Positions 1 through 10,585 of a DNA stretch of 64,000 nucleotides are shown here, in pieces (the stretch's first letter is position 1; the number at the start of each line of letters is the position of its first letter). The notes beneath the pieces were generated by a model that was not told the origin of the DNA, did not search any database, and saw only the letters and a list, made by a program, of their open reading frames with translations. The stretch spans positions 2,418,001 to 2,482,000 of the forward strand of contig CM041465.1 of NCBI GenBank assembly GCA_023213395.1, in the 5' to 3' direction. The DNA comes from Cycas panzhihuaensis (taxonomy: Eukaryota > Cycadophyta). Position numbers and translations under genes: made by a program.

Positions 1-1689
1 ACACCATATGTAATTATATATGTAAATCACCAAGAGATCCAATAATATGCAATGTCTCTATGAAGCTTTTGTTCCAATTACATGCTATTTTGTTTTTAGA
101 ATGATTCTAAGATTAAAAGAGAGATTTTAAAGATTATACTTTTGTTGAAATGAATGATATTTAGACCATAAAAATTATATGCAATTAACCATAATCAAAT
201 CATTATCCATAAACAAGTAATAGGCTAAAAAGTAGAGAGATTTTATCACAAATGAAGTCTTTTGGACACTAAAGGATTCTTGAATCTCATATGATTTGAT
301 CACATCAAAGACATATCATTCATCTATTCAGATTTCCTTTTAAAATAAGAGAGCAATGAAAGGAATAAAATCAAGAAAGAATAATACTAGCAACTTTCTA
401 TAATTTCTTGCCTATTAATGAGCTCCTACCTTAGAATGGCTTTCCTTCTTTTATATGATCAAACTACTTTAAATTTTCCTTTAAAATTAATAAACGAAGA
501 AAAAAAACATAAGACAATAGGCTCAATGATAGCCATAAATAAGCCAAGATGAAAGTAGACCTCTTGGGGATTTATACAACTATGGAAGAATGGAAAAGAG
601 TAGCTATTCTTTCAATGAAGAGATGAGCATTATTTACAATAGTCTACCCCCTTTTAATCCCACAAAGGGTGGATCTTTTAGCTAAATATCCAAGGAAGAA
701 AATGAATACAAAGATATCCCAAATATCACTAAGAAGAAAGAAAGGATTCTGACCATAAATTGTCACAAAAGAGTAGAAGAATTGCAAGAATTCATAATAG
801 GAAAGATGTCATTAGGAGGGAGGAGTTTGAAGCTAAAAACTTTGTAAGAAACTAAGAATTTTAAGAAGTACCCACCATTGAAATTTGAGTATCGACAAAG
901 CAACAACCAAAGCTTCAAAATCTTCTTTGGCTTTACCCTTTGTTCTCCAAAAATAGTCTTCCAAGAAGTAGTAGTAAAATCTCTCAAAAATTCTTAAGAA
1001 TCACTTCTAAAAACTTGATTTCTAAGCTCATACACTTTGAATGATAGATGCGAATTGGATTTTCATGACCTTTGGGTACAATTAGGGTAGATTTTCATCA
1101 AATCTAGGTGGTGGCATGCAAAAAATTGGTGCACTAAAAATATTTTCATGCATGACAATAAAAAATGTGACTGGTCACATTTTTGAAGAGCTAAAAATGT
1201 GATCTTCTTCATAAAACACAATTAATCACATTTTTGGAAAGACAAAAAATATGATAAATCAGAAGAAAAAAATAACTCATTAAAAGTCAAAAAATATTTT
1301 TTTTGATAAATTTTAGCATAAATAACTTTATTAATGAGAAAAATAACCTGAAAGGATGAAAACAACAAGAACAAGCCCAAAAAATGATTAAAGAAAGATA
1401 TTCTAAGGGTGAAATTAATACATAAGCATGAAATGGTAAGTTTTAAAGGAAGAAAAATGAATAAGAATGACTGTGAAAGGATGATTTTAATGCTATAGTT
1501 GTCACACATTGATAGGTGATAGCATAATAATACATGCATCATTATTCAACATATATCATTTAAGAAATCATCATAACATTTTATCAAAACATGGCCTAAT
1601 ATAAATGAAACACCTTAAACCAATCATTTTCATGTAAAAGAATACAAGTGATATACTAAAGGTGATAAGGGCCAGGTTTTGGTAAAATA
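1..1689 (-). repeat. Left LTR of an ancient Tat-like gypsy element (runs off window start)
   Basis: AT-rich non-coding sequence. From position 1 to about 1453 it aligns, in the same orientation, with 14650-14719 continued at 28282-29652, so the two copies are direct repeats. The copies flank minus-strand gag and archaic RNase H relics (10285-14057), as LTRs would. The right end is set at 1689 because a polypurine-tract-like stretch follows at 1691, matching the motif beside the left LTR of the Tat element at 36605. Short minus-strand ORFs at 763-987 and 1222-1542 are also present in decayed form in the other copy (29429-29635) and look non-coding. Alternative: an unrelated dispersed repeat. 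Confidence 0.6.
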
Positions 1690-1690
1690 T

Positions 1691-1703
1691 TTTGCCCCTT
1701 GAC
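1691..1703 (-). other. Decayed polypurine tract of the ancient Tat-like element
   Basis: Plus-strand tttgccccttgac lies directly after the inferred LTR end. It resembles ctgcccccttggcag, which follows the left LTR of the younger Tat element at 36605. On the element strand it is purine-rich. Recognised by comparison only. Confidence 0.45.
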
Positions 1704-1963
1704 ACATGGAGCTCCTACTTCAAAAAGGAAGTAGGATGGTGATTGGTGAGAATGATGAGAGTGAAGGATTCTCTATTAGATTAAAGGTATAAAATGAGGT
1801 ATGTGAATGGAGATTTATTAATTTATAAGAAAATTACAATTAATTGAAATAAATTTTCTACAAGAACAAGCTAAAGAAATTCTACCTAAAAGTTAACCCA
1901 AAAGGACTGCGTTCTTATTTACTCAATGTAAAAGCAATACTAAATTTTCACAAACTAGATTGG
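1704..1963. other. Internal remnant of the ancient element, no gene seen
   Basis: AT-rich sequence between the decayed polypurine tract and the Copia-1 target site. No ORF, RNA gene or repeat could be supported. It continues after Copia-1 at 10285. Confidence 0.5.
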
Positions 1964-1968
1964 AATTA
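1964..1968. repeat. Target site duplication of Copia-1, left copy (aatta)
   Basis: The 5-bp aatta directly before the TG of the left LTR is repeated at 10280-10284 directly after the CA of the right LTR. Confidence 0.9.
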
Positions 1969-2303
1969 TGATGGAGACGGAGGAGCAGAGCAGGACATAA
2001 CGACGTTCCCATCTTGAGTACAACGGTAATTTCCAATAGAGTGGCGGTGTTAATAAATACCAGGGAGGTATTCCCAACCCTTAAATAGAGAATTTGGGGA
2101 GGCGTCGGGTGCCATCACCCTAACTGCACAACAATTAAGGTTAGTTTAAAAAAACATTAAAATAAATAACGGTGATACGTACCTCAAATGAGTGGTCAGT
2201 CTGAACGGTTATTGAACGGCTCAAGGTGCCCTAGGGGCCCTCAAAGGTGGCTTTGAGGGGCCCTAAGAGCTCTGGTGCACGAACCTTGGGATTATTCCCA
2301 ACA
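1969..2303 (-). repeat. Copia-1 3' LTR
   Basis: 335 bp beginning TGATGGAG and ending CCCAACA, matched by 9945-10279. It carries a near-perfect 15-bp-arm hairpin at 2232-2265. The pol reading frame continues into it and stops at 2231. Confidence 0.95.
2232..2265. repeat. LTR inverted repeat (hairpin), 15-bp arms
   Basis: TAGGGGCCCTCAAAG (2232-2246), loop gtgg, CTTTGAGGGGCCCTA (2251-2265). The arms pair with one mismatch. The same hairpin is at 10208-10241 in the other LTR, so it is part of the element. Confidence 0.85.
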
Positions 2304-2313
2304 TTCTCCCCCA
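2304..2313 (-). other. Copia-1 polypurine tract
   Basis: Plus-strand ttctccccca directly right of the 3' LTR reads as a G-rich purine run on the element strand, the expected plus-strand primer site. Confidence 0.75.
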
Positions 2314-2884
2314 TAAGCCTAATGTGTATGACTCCTAAATCATCTCTAAATTTCTCAAACTTGATTTTTCCCAAGGCCTTTATAAAAATATCCACTGTTT
2401 GATCTTCAGTGCTACAATAAGTCAACTCTATCTGTTCTGCTTGTACAAGTTTCTGAATGAAGTGGTATTGAGTTTCAATATGCTTTGTTCTACCATGGAA
2501 TACTAGATTTTTTGTCATTTGAATAACACTCTGATTATCACACCAAATTTTAGTGGGACCTTGCTGTTTAATTTGAAAATCCTGTAAGAGTCTTCTTAAC
2601 CACATTGATTCACAGGCTCCTAACACTGCGGCTTTATATTCTGCTTCAGTTGTAGATAAGGAAACAGTATTTTGTTTCTTTGTACTCCAAGCTACTACTA
2701 CTGATCCCATACTAAATGCATAACCTGAGGTAGATTTTCTATCATCAACATCACCAGCCCAATCAATCAGATAACCGATTAATCGAAACTCGGATGTAGG
2801 TTTGTAGTATAACCCAAAGTCTGAAGTCCCTTTAAGGTATCTGAGGATTCTTTTAGCAGCTTGCCAATGAGATGTCTTTGGGTC

Positions 2885-4030
2885 CTACATAAATCTAGAT
2901 ACAACACTTACGGAATATGTTATATCAGGTCGAGTAGAGGTTAAATAAAGTAGGCTACCAATCAGTTGTCTATAGTGAGTGGGATCAACTGAAGTTGAGT
3001 CATCTGTCTTAGAGAGTTTAATTCCAATTTCTGCTGGTATTGAAAATGGTTTACAGTTTGTCATATTAAATCTTTGTAGAAGGTCTAATATATATTTACG
3101 TTGGAAGATAAATATTCCTTGTTTATCTTGCCACACTTCCAATCCTAGGAAGTAGTGCATAAGACCTAAGTCTGTCATTTCGAATTCCTTACACATAGCT
3201 TCTTTAAATTGATTTAAAAGTTGGGAGTCATTTTCGGTATAAATTAAGTTGTCTACGTAAAGTCCTACGATCAATATCGAATTTCCTTTAATTTTAGTGT
3301 ATAGGTTTGGATATACTTGAGATCTTTCAAACCCTTGATCTTTAAGATATGTGTCTATACGGGAATACCAAGCCCTAGGTGCTTGTTCTAGACCATATAA
3401 TGCTTTCTTTAACTTGTACACTTTGTTTTCTTCCCCCTTGACTTCAAAACCGAGGGGTTGAGAGACATAGATATCTTCTTGGATATAACCATTTAAGAAA
3501 GCACTTTTTACATCCATTTGATAAACAGGCCAACCCATTTGGGCGGCTAAGCTTATTATCATGCGAACTGATTCCATTCTAGCAACTGGGGCAAATGTTT
3601 CGGTATAGTCTATGCCTTCTCTTTGGGCATATCCTTTTGTAACTAAACGAGCTTTATATTTATCAATTGATCCATCAGAGTGGAACTTAGTCTTATAGAC
3701 CCATTTGGTTCCAATGGCTTTCTTTCTTGGTGGTAAGTCTACAAGTTCCCAAGTACCATTTTTAATGATAGATTTGTATTCCTCTTGCATGGCTTTTTGC
3801 CAGCACTCATGTTGATTAGCCTCATCAAAAGTTTGAGGCTCATGACTTTCAAGTAACTTACTCATTAGAGCAAAGTTAACTTTGTGTGAACGTGTAGATC
3901 TTCGATTGTTATCTAATATATTTCTTAAGTCATGGTTGCGTTGAACCCATTTAGGTAGTGGTTGTGATGGTGGTTGAGGTGATATTGTTTCCCTAGTGGT
4001 TTCCGGAGAGTTTCTCCACATAGGAGGCAC
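2885..4030 (-). pseudogene. Copia-1 reverse transcriptase
   Basis: 381-codon open segment covering the RVT_2 family. It starts with the integrase-RT linker, then [32 protein letters not shown], and [21 protein letters not shown]. The catalytic box reads YVDN instead of YVDD (near residue 258), so the second catalytic aspartate is lost. It ends at [22 protein letters not shown] before stops. It is in the same frame as 4145-4378 upstream and 2231-2710 downstream. Confidence 0.92.
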
Positions 4031-4144
4031 ATATTTAGATGTATTTGATGCATTAAACTTAATGGTAATGTCTTTCTGTTGTTCGTGATTATTTTGATAG
4101 TAGGTGTCTTCTTGAAATTTGACGTCTCTACTCAGTATAACTTT

Positions 4145-4378
4145 TCAGGATTTGGGATCATAAACTTTGTAAGATTTTGATGATTCACTATATCCAATAA
4201 AGATACATTTTACACTATGATCATCTAATTTGGTTCTTCTTTGGTCAGGGACGTGGGCATAGGCTAAACAGCCAAATACCTTAAGGTGACGGATACTAGG
4301 TTTATAACATGTCCATGCTTCTTCTGGTGTCTTCCACCTAACTGCTTTTGTGGAACATCGATTAAGTAAGTAGATCAA
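4145..4378 (-). pseudogene. Copia-1 integrase C-terminal part
   Basis: 77 codons with the copia motif CLAYAHVPDQRRTKLDDH and IFIGYSESSKSYKVYDP, which closes the copia integrase and leads to the RT linker. The segment 4379-4608 still encodes integrase (plus-strand matches to the KNRTIVEMSR region) but in another frame with stops, so a frameshift lies there. Confidence 0.85.
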
Positions 4379-4608
4379 GGTATGGACCGCTTGACCTAAA
4401 ATTCATGGCCTAAGTTTTTATCTTTAAGCATACAACGTGACATTTCTACGATAGTTTTGTTTTTCCTTTCTGCTACACCATTTTGTTGTGGGGTGTAGGG
4501 GTTGGTATGTTGTCGCCTAATCCCATGTTGGATCGAATCCTTAAAGATATTAGAGGTAAATTCTCCCCCATTATCTGATCTTAAGGAGAGGATATGATAT
4601 CCACTTTA

Positions 4609-6042
4609 TCACTCAACGAAGGTTTTGAAGTCAACAAAGTGGTCGAAAGCATCAGATTTGTATTTGAGAAAGAACACCCAAGTCTTTCTTGTAAAGTCAT
4701 CAATAAATGTAAGGAAATATTTGGCACCTACCAAGGAGGGAGTGGCCATTGAGCCACAAATATATGTGTATACGAGTTGAAGATGGGCAGATGCCCGATG
4801 GCTAAAGTCTGGAAAGCTTTCTCTATGTTGTTTTCCAAGAAGGCATCCCTCGCACAACTCTTTATTAACATCAATAGGGGGCAAGCCATTAACCATATCT
4901 AATCTTTTCATAAGGGATAAACTGGTATACTTAAGGTGACCGAAACGTCGATGCCATAGGTCACTATCCATAGTAGTTGTGGTTCTAAGGGCATATGTAT
5001 CTGAGGGGGTGATAGTAAGTTTAAATAAACGATCTTTACTCATGATACCCCTAGCAACAATAGCTTCATTTTGTCGTTTGTCTTTAATGACACATTCATC
5101 GTTGTCAAAAATTATTTTATAATCTTGTCCCATCATCTGTCTTACCGATAGTAAGTTTTTCCTTAAAGCGGGGACGTATAGAACATCATTTAAATATTTA
5201 TATTCACCACTATCAGTCAATAAGGCAATGTTACCTTTTCCAATCGATTGGTGAGATGTGTTGTCTCCAAACATAATAGACCCTTTCTTATTTGTATCCA
5301 AAGTTTGAAATAATTGTTCTTTATGGGTCATGTGGGTGGAACAATCGGAATCAATGTACCAACTATCATCCTCTTCTTCTTGGTTTGAAAAACTAGATAG
5401 AAATAACCTATTGTTGATTTTAGATTCTGATGTATTTGACACATGTCCTCTAGAGGGTGGTCCATGTTTTGAAAAACACTTATCTTCAGTGTGACCATTT
5501 CTACGACAATAAGTGCAATATAGTTGATCTCTTTTTCCATAACTAAGATTTTGATTCCTTGGTGGAGAGCGATCAAGGTTGAGAGGTCTCCCCCTTTCCT
5601 TATAGAATTGAGTATGATTATTTCTTGGTTGGTCACGATAGTTTTGAGGTGTTCTAGAAGGTTGTGGGTTCCCATGACAATGTGGACAACAAGGATGATC
5701 ATCGACTTGTCTTCGTTGGTTTGGGTTTCTTTGAGTGTTTGAATGTCTTGGAGAGTTTTCATGTTGTGGGGGTTGTCCTTGTCTATTATGAGGAGCTTGG
5801 TATCGTGGAGGATTTTGTCTAGTTTCATTTCTAGGGTTTTCATCTTTTCGCCTTAGAGGGGATTCGTTTTGTTTTGAGGTGCCATCTTGAGGGTTAGGTT
5901 GAATGTTGGCCTTTGTAGCAAAGGCATGTTCTAAAGTTTCATTAGCAGCTTGTTGCTCTTCTATGGACATGAGCATAGCAGTAAGTTGTTCTATTTTGAG
6001 GGTACTTAGGTCTTTAGATACACTAATACTTGTAGCTACCAT
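4609..6042 (-). pseudogene. Copia-1 gag C-terminus, protease and integrase core
   Basis: 477 open codons. Residues about 60-165 are a Pro/Asn/Arg-rich gag linker; a CCHC zinc knuckle CTYCRRNGHTEDKC is near 176. The protease follows, but its catalytic triplet reads D-S-D (WYIDSDCSTHMT, near 228) where D-S/T-G is expected, so it is likely inactive. Integrase then starts with the zinc-binding region (HRRFGHL ... CEGCLLGKQH) and the core beginning YFLTFIDDFTRKTWVFF. It is in frame with 6079-6543, separated by two TGA codons. Confidence 0.92.
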
Positions 6043-6078
6043 TTCAAAACGTCTAATGGCTCCTACACATCAAAGGAT

Positions 6079-6543
6079 TCATCCAACTACTCTTTGTTCA
6101 GTTAAGGTATCCCCAAGGGACCTCATTTGGTTAACTATATCTTGAATCTTGGTCATAAATTCAATTATTGATTCATGAGGCATCATACGTAAATTTTCAA
6201 ACTTACTTCTTAAGTTTTGTAGTTTAGAGGACGCGGCCCCTTCGTATATAAGCTGTAAAGTATCCCAAACCTCTTTGGACTTAATGGATTCACTAACTCG
6301 TGGGAAAACATGATCTTCCAATGCATAAAAAATAAGAGCTAATGCTTCATTATCTTTTTTGACATTTTCTTTGTATGTAGCTTTTTCAGTATCAGTTGGA
6401 TTTGATCCTAAGTCATTGTAACCAGTTCTTACTATATCCCACATTTCATTTGCTATGAGGATGGGCCTCATCCTCCTACTCCAGTTAAGAAAATTATTTC
6501 CATCAAACTTAGGAATAATCATATTCCCAAAACTAGACGTCAT
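6079..6543 (-). pseudogene. Copia-1 gag N-terminal part
   Basis: 154 codons from ATG at 6543. It opens with PKFDGNNFLNWSRRMRPIL and continues with LEDHVFPRVSESIKSKEVWDTL, typical of copia capsid (DUF4219/UBN2-like). The start is chosen as the first ATG, placed just before the conserved opening. The frame stops near 6079 at two TGA codons, then reopens as 4609-6042. Confidence 0.9.
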
Positions 6544-8681
6544 TTTAAATTAAAGTTGTATAAAATGTGATACGTGCAATAGCAAAAATATTTGAATGTA
6601 AAAATTTGAAAGAACTTAAATGAAAGAAATTATTTCCAAATATATATCCCAAGGTTTTCAAAGGTTTGAACAAATGAACTAGGATGTAGAAAGGCTACTA
6701 GGCTCTAAGTTTATGTTTCTCCTAGGGAAACCTTTGGTTGCTATTCTGTCAATGGCGCCTGCCCACAGATGGCAAAATAGGGACCCTTTATACCGGTACG
6801 GAGCGCTAGGCTCTATATACCTCAAGACGTGTCGCTAAGAAGGCTTTGACACCCCCCTGAATTGTTGGTCCACCTGCGCCAGATTTATGCCTTACGACAG
6901 ATCTAGCGGTGAAGGTTATCGAACCAAGGCACTCACCCTCTCTAGGTCTAGCCTTGGTCTCCAAACACCATAAAATGAAAGGTTACGCACCTCACCGCCA
7001 CCAGTATACACCGATAACTAATGGTCAGTCCTCATCCAATATGAGTAGGCCGATTAGCGTGTCTTGGGTGGTAACCGTGGGTCCTAACCGTTCCCTTTGC
7101 AAGGCTGGAAAAAAGTGTGGTTCAATTCAGAATTATCTTATTTAATGTGAAAATTAATCTATTTAGCAATGTGGTCTTGCTTAGAAAAAGAAAAATTTCC
7201 TTTGATAAATAAAATGCTTTAAGCAAGATGAAATGAAAACTTTCACAAAAACTCTTTTTGTTTTTTTTCAAAAAAAATATAATGCCCTTTAAACAAATGT
7301 AATATGCCTTTGAGAAGAAATGCAATTTTCCTTTTATAAGTGCAAGAAAGATGATATTTTTCAACAACTTTGATACACTTTTAAAGTAAAATGATCAACA
7401 AGAAAGTAATGATGCTTAACACTTTTCACTTATGCAAGATTTGAAATAAAATTTTAAGAATAAATAGTTTTCAAAAGATGCCAATTTCTCAAATGAGTAA
7501 TATAAATCTTCAATGTAAAAAAAATCCTTTTTATGTAAGAACAACTTTTTTTGAGAAAAAATATATATTGCCTTATAAACAAATGCTGGTTCAAAACAAT
7601 GTAAAATGCTTGTAGAAAGATCAAGCAGAAACTTTGAGTAAACAATGAGGTATGAACTAGAATTTTTTTTAAAAATTTTGAAAGAAGATAAGCTTGTTAG
7701 GATGTATATATATGCTCAACTTTAACAGATTGAAAACTATATTGAATAATGTTAGAATAACTTAAACTTTTACCAATATGTAGATTGATGATGTGTGAAT
7801 CCAATGAAATGAACGGTTTTGAAAACGGATACCAATAAATCATGTTTTGAATGAGGCAAAGGAATGGACCTCCTTGTGGAGCCTAACAGGAGCAGGGTAG
7901 GCAAAAATTGCACAAAATGACTAATTATCCTTAGAAAAAGTTGAACAAATGATCAAATATTATTTATGAAGTAATCAATGTTCTTTCAATTTGAAAATTT
8001 TTGAAAAATATATTAAACAGGTGTAAAAAAGAGTAGATTTAGGCCAATAGGATACCTCAATTTTGACTGATTTGAAATATAAGAAAATTGTGTCAAAATA
8101 TATAGACAAATATGTCAAAATGAAGAGAAATGAGTCAGCTTCCCAACGAAGCTGACGGAATTGAAATCTGATAAAAAAACCAAAAGTTATAGTGAAAAAT
8201 GTAACAAGTGTCTTTATGGAGAATGTTCAAGAAACAGGCAAAAACAACTAAATTTCTTATTTCAGCGATTAAAATATCAATGAAGATGAACTCAAAAATT
8301 GAAGTAAAAAATGGGTATTAGAGTCTATACAATGTAGATCACTATAGAGAAAATTTGGGCACAAAACTATTTACCAAAAATAAATGACAGTCAGTTCTAA
8401 AACTGATTTTGTTAAAAATGTAAAAATTGCTGAAATTTTGAAAGTTCAATGTTAAAATAGTCGAAACAAGGTCAAATGGGCACCAAATTGGTCTTATGAC
8501 TAGTCAAAATCGGTGTACGAAACATTTCTGATCTATTGGCGTAGGTTTCGTCTGAAACCGATGAGCCAGAGAGAAGTTATGGCCACAAAAGCACCAATAA
8601 CTCTATAAAAAAATAAAATTTTGAAAAAATTAAAGTTTAAAATTAAAAAACACTTATTAAAAAAAGTGTCTGAAGATGTAC

Positions 8682-8757
8682 TGAACTGGGATTGAACCCA
8701 AGATTAGTCGAATAACAAAGACCTCCGATGCCAGGAGGGTGAACTCGCTCGTCAAAT
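8682..8757 (-). other. tRNA-like segment (possible SINE head or tRNA relic)
   Basis: On the minus strand, box-B-like GGTTCAATCCC lies about 34 nt after box-A-like TGGCATCGGAGG. Between them CCTCC-TGGCATC-GGAGG forms a 5-bp stem with 7-nt loop, like an anticodon arm. The T arm lacks one base for full pairing and no acceptor stem is clear. It is not a functional tRNA gene. It could be a tRNA-derived SINE head or chance. Confidence 0.3.
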
Positions 8758-8919
8758 ACAAAAGCACAACTTAAACCCTTTTAAACTGGATTTTAAAACA
8801 TATAAGAAATAAAATTGAATAATAACAATACAATTTGAATGCAACGCTAAAATGCAAAATACAAATATATATAATACGATGAATATCGAATATCACAAAA
8901 TACAACGCTATATAAACGG

Positions 8920-9040
8920 GAAGCACTTAATGAATGGATGGCGATTATATAAATGCAAAATTTATTACATAAACGCAAAACGGAAAGTACTTAATGAATC
9001 GATGGCGATGGCGATTATATCAATTATATCAACGGAAATC
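8920..9040. repeat. Imperfect tandem duplication in Copia-1 leader
   Basis: Two copies of a block reading acttaatgaat, gatggcg, attatat: one around 8924-8951, one around 8989-9025, the second with an extra gatggc. Confidence 0.65.
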
Positions 9041-9233
9041 GAATCTCACAAAAACAGAAATATATCGCAGCAAGCAAAGCAGCATGGAGAGATCAATGAA
9101 TACAATAGCGCACAATGAACGCCAAATAGAGCACGATTGGCGAGGCGATTAACAAACGGAGAGATCAATGTGTAGAACGCATCAAGACAGCCCTGGACGG
9201 CGGCGGGCTTGAGATCAATGCGTAGGGTGCGGA

Positions 9234-9299
9234 GACGCAGATAATAAAGTCACGAAAACGCCGATAATAAAGTCACGAACGCAGATAATAAAGTCACGG
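9234..9299. repeat. Three-copy 21-24 bp tandem repeat in Copia-1 leader
   Basis: The unit acgc(a/c)gataataaagtcacg occurs three times in a row. Confidence 0.85.
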
Positions 9300-9925
9300 A
9301 AATTAAAGCGAAGCAATGTATGAACGGCGGTGGGGCGTGGAATGTGTAGGCAAGGCTTCTGGCTGCACAAAGAGGACGCAAAGGCACAAACGGCCCTGTG
9401 AAATGGCGGCGGGCAAGGCGAGGAATATGCATGCAAAAATAGGCAGAAATGGATAGAATCACAGAGATAACACGGAGGTTAAGAGAGATAATAACAGAGA
9501 CGGCTAAACAAAGGCAGGTAGCAAGCAAACTATATATATATACTGAGAGTTGTTCAGTACAAATGCAAGAATGCACAGGACAGAAGAAAAAAGGCTATAT
9601 GTATGATTAAGCTAGTATGGAGGATCACACAAGATCTATCGAGTGCAAGACAGTAAAGCATATATTGAAGATCAAAGAAACAAGTAGAAAGCATATATCA
9701 AAATTTATTTATTTATATGTTGAAAAAAATAAAAGGAAACGAAGAACCTGATTCCCGTATGGAGTGCAAACTTCTGAGCAGGAGAACTTCCTTCACGGTG
9801 GATGAAATTCAGATTCGTCTTTTCCAGCGGATAGGTGAGCTCACCAGAATCTCAACGAGCAGTCATATGGATACGTTTGGCCAGACGATTGAGCAACTAA
9901 AAACAGAAAATAGACAATAGTATCA

Positions 9926-9942
9926 CCGTGGCTCTGATACCA
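9926..9942 (-). other. Copia-1 primer binding site (tRNA-iMet type)
   Basis: Reverse complement reads TGGTATCAGAGCCACGG, the standard initiator-tRNA-Met complement, two bases from the 5' LTR. It fixes the element on the minus strand. Confidence 0.93.
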
Positions 9943-9944
9943 AA

Positions 9945-10279
9945 TGATGGAGCCGGAGGAGCAGAGCAGGACATCACAACGTTCCCATCTTAAGTACAAC
10001 GGTAATTTCCAATAGAGTAGCGCTGTTAATAAACACCAGGCAGGTATTCCCAACCCTTAAATAGAGAATTCGGGGAGGCGTCGGGCGCCATCACCCTAGC
10101 TGCACAACAATTAAGGTTAGTTTAAAAAAACATTAAAATAAATAACGGTGATACGTACCTCAAATGAGTGGTCAGTCTGAACGGCTATTGAATGGCTCAA
10201 GGTGCCCTAGGGGCCCTCAAAGGCGGCTTTGAGGGGCCCTAAGCTCTCTGGTGCACGAACATTGGGATTATTCCCAACA
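9945..10279 (-). repeat. Copia-1 5' LTR
   Basis: 335 bp matching 1969-2303, with the same hairpin at 10208-10241. It ends CCCAACA before the TSD. Confidence 0.95.
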
Positions 10280-10284
10280 AATTA
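10280..10284. repeat. Target site duplication of Copia-1, right copy (aatta)
   Basis: Matches 1964-1968. Confidence 0.9.
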
Positions 10285-10364
10285 AGAATCTAATTGGTTA
10301 TATTTTATCTCTCATTAACCATACTTCAGAGGAAAGGTCCTTTAAGTGGAGTATAAAGGATAGG

Positions 10365-10585
10365 TTGCCATAGTTTTTAAGCTCATTAATAGGTGACTTT
10401 TTAGAGCCTAGGACTACCATAGTTTCGATTCATTAGTAGATGACTTTTCAAATCTTTCTATCATAGTTTAAACTCATTAATAGTGTGAAGGACTTAAAAT
10501 CTTGATTATTATAGTTTAATCTCATCAACAATCAAAATTTGGAGCATTCCCTATCATAGTTTAGGCTCTTTAATAGGTAAAAGGG
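10365..10585. repeat. Degenerate 44-49 bp tandem repeat, five units
   Basis: The core catagttt...ctcattaatag recurs with atag at 10371, 10420, 10464, 10511 and 10556. It lies in the internal part of the ancient Tat-like element. Confidence 0.75.

Larger units (their letters stand above)
2231..2710 (-). pseudogene. Copia-1 RNase H domain (C-terminus of pol)
   Basis: 159-codon open segment. Typical copia RNase H motifs are present: AWSTKKQNTVSLSTTEAEY near residue 8, WCDNQSVIQMTKN near 57, and HGRTKHIETQYHFI near 71. The frame passes over the polypurine tract and stops 73 nt inside the LTR, so the last residues are LTR-encoded. It is in frame with the RT segment upstream (2885-4030), with stops in 2711-2884. 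Confidence 0.9.
6544..9925 (-). other. Copia-1 untranslated leader (3.4 kb)
   Basis: Sequence between the primer binding site and gag. It holds a GC-richer block at 6760-7145, AT-rich sequence with homopolymers at 7146-8640, a tRNA-like stretch at 8682-8757, and short tandem duplications at 8920-9040 and 9234-9299. ORFs such as 6909-7145, 9250-9576 and 9717-9920 have no recognisable domain and sit in low-complexity or repeated sequence. I see no gene. Confidence 0.7.
1969..10279 (-). mobile_element. Copia-1: Ty1/copia LTR retrotransposon, degenerate
   Basis: An 8,311-bp element bounded by 335-bp direct LTRs (TG...CA), a 5-bp TSD, an initiator-tRNA-Met type primer binding site at 9926-9942 and a polypurine tract at 2304-2313. 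Domain order on the minus strand is gag, CCHC knuckle, protease, integrase, reverse transcriptase, RNase H, the copia order. The LTRs differ at about 17 of 335 positions by hand count (about 95% identity), among the youngest insertions here. Coding is broken by in-frame stops and at least one net frameshift between 4378 and 4609. The untranslated leader (6544-9925) is unusually long at 3.4 kb. Confidence 0.95.

Noticed and set aside
5328-5843. 171-codon minus-strand ORF
   Set aside because: Alternative frame within Copia-1 gag/CCHC; the real frame (4609-6042) has the zinc knuckle and protease.
9215-9576. Cys/His-rich minus-strand ORFs in the Copia-1 leader
   Set aside because: They span the tandem repeat and lie in the untranslated leader; no regular zinc-finger spacing.
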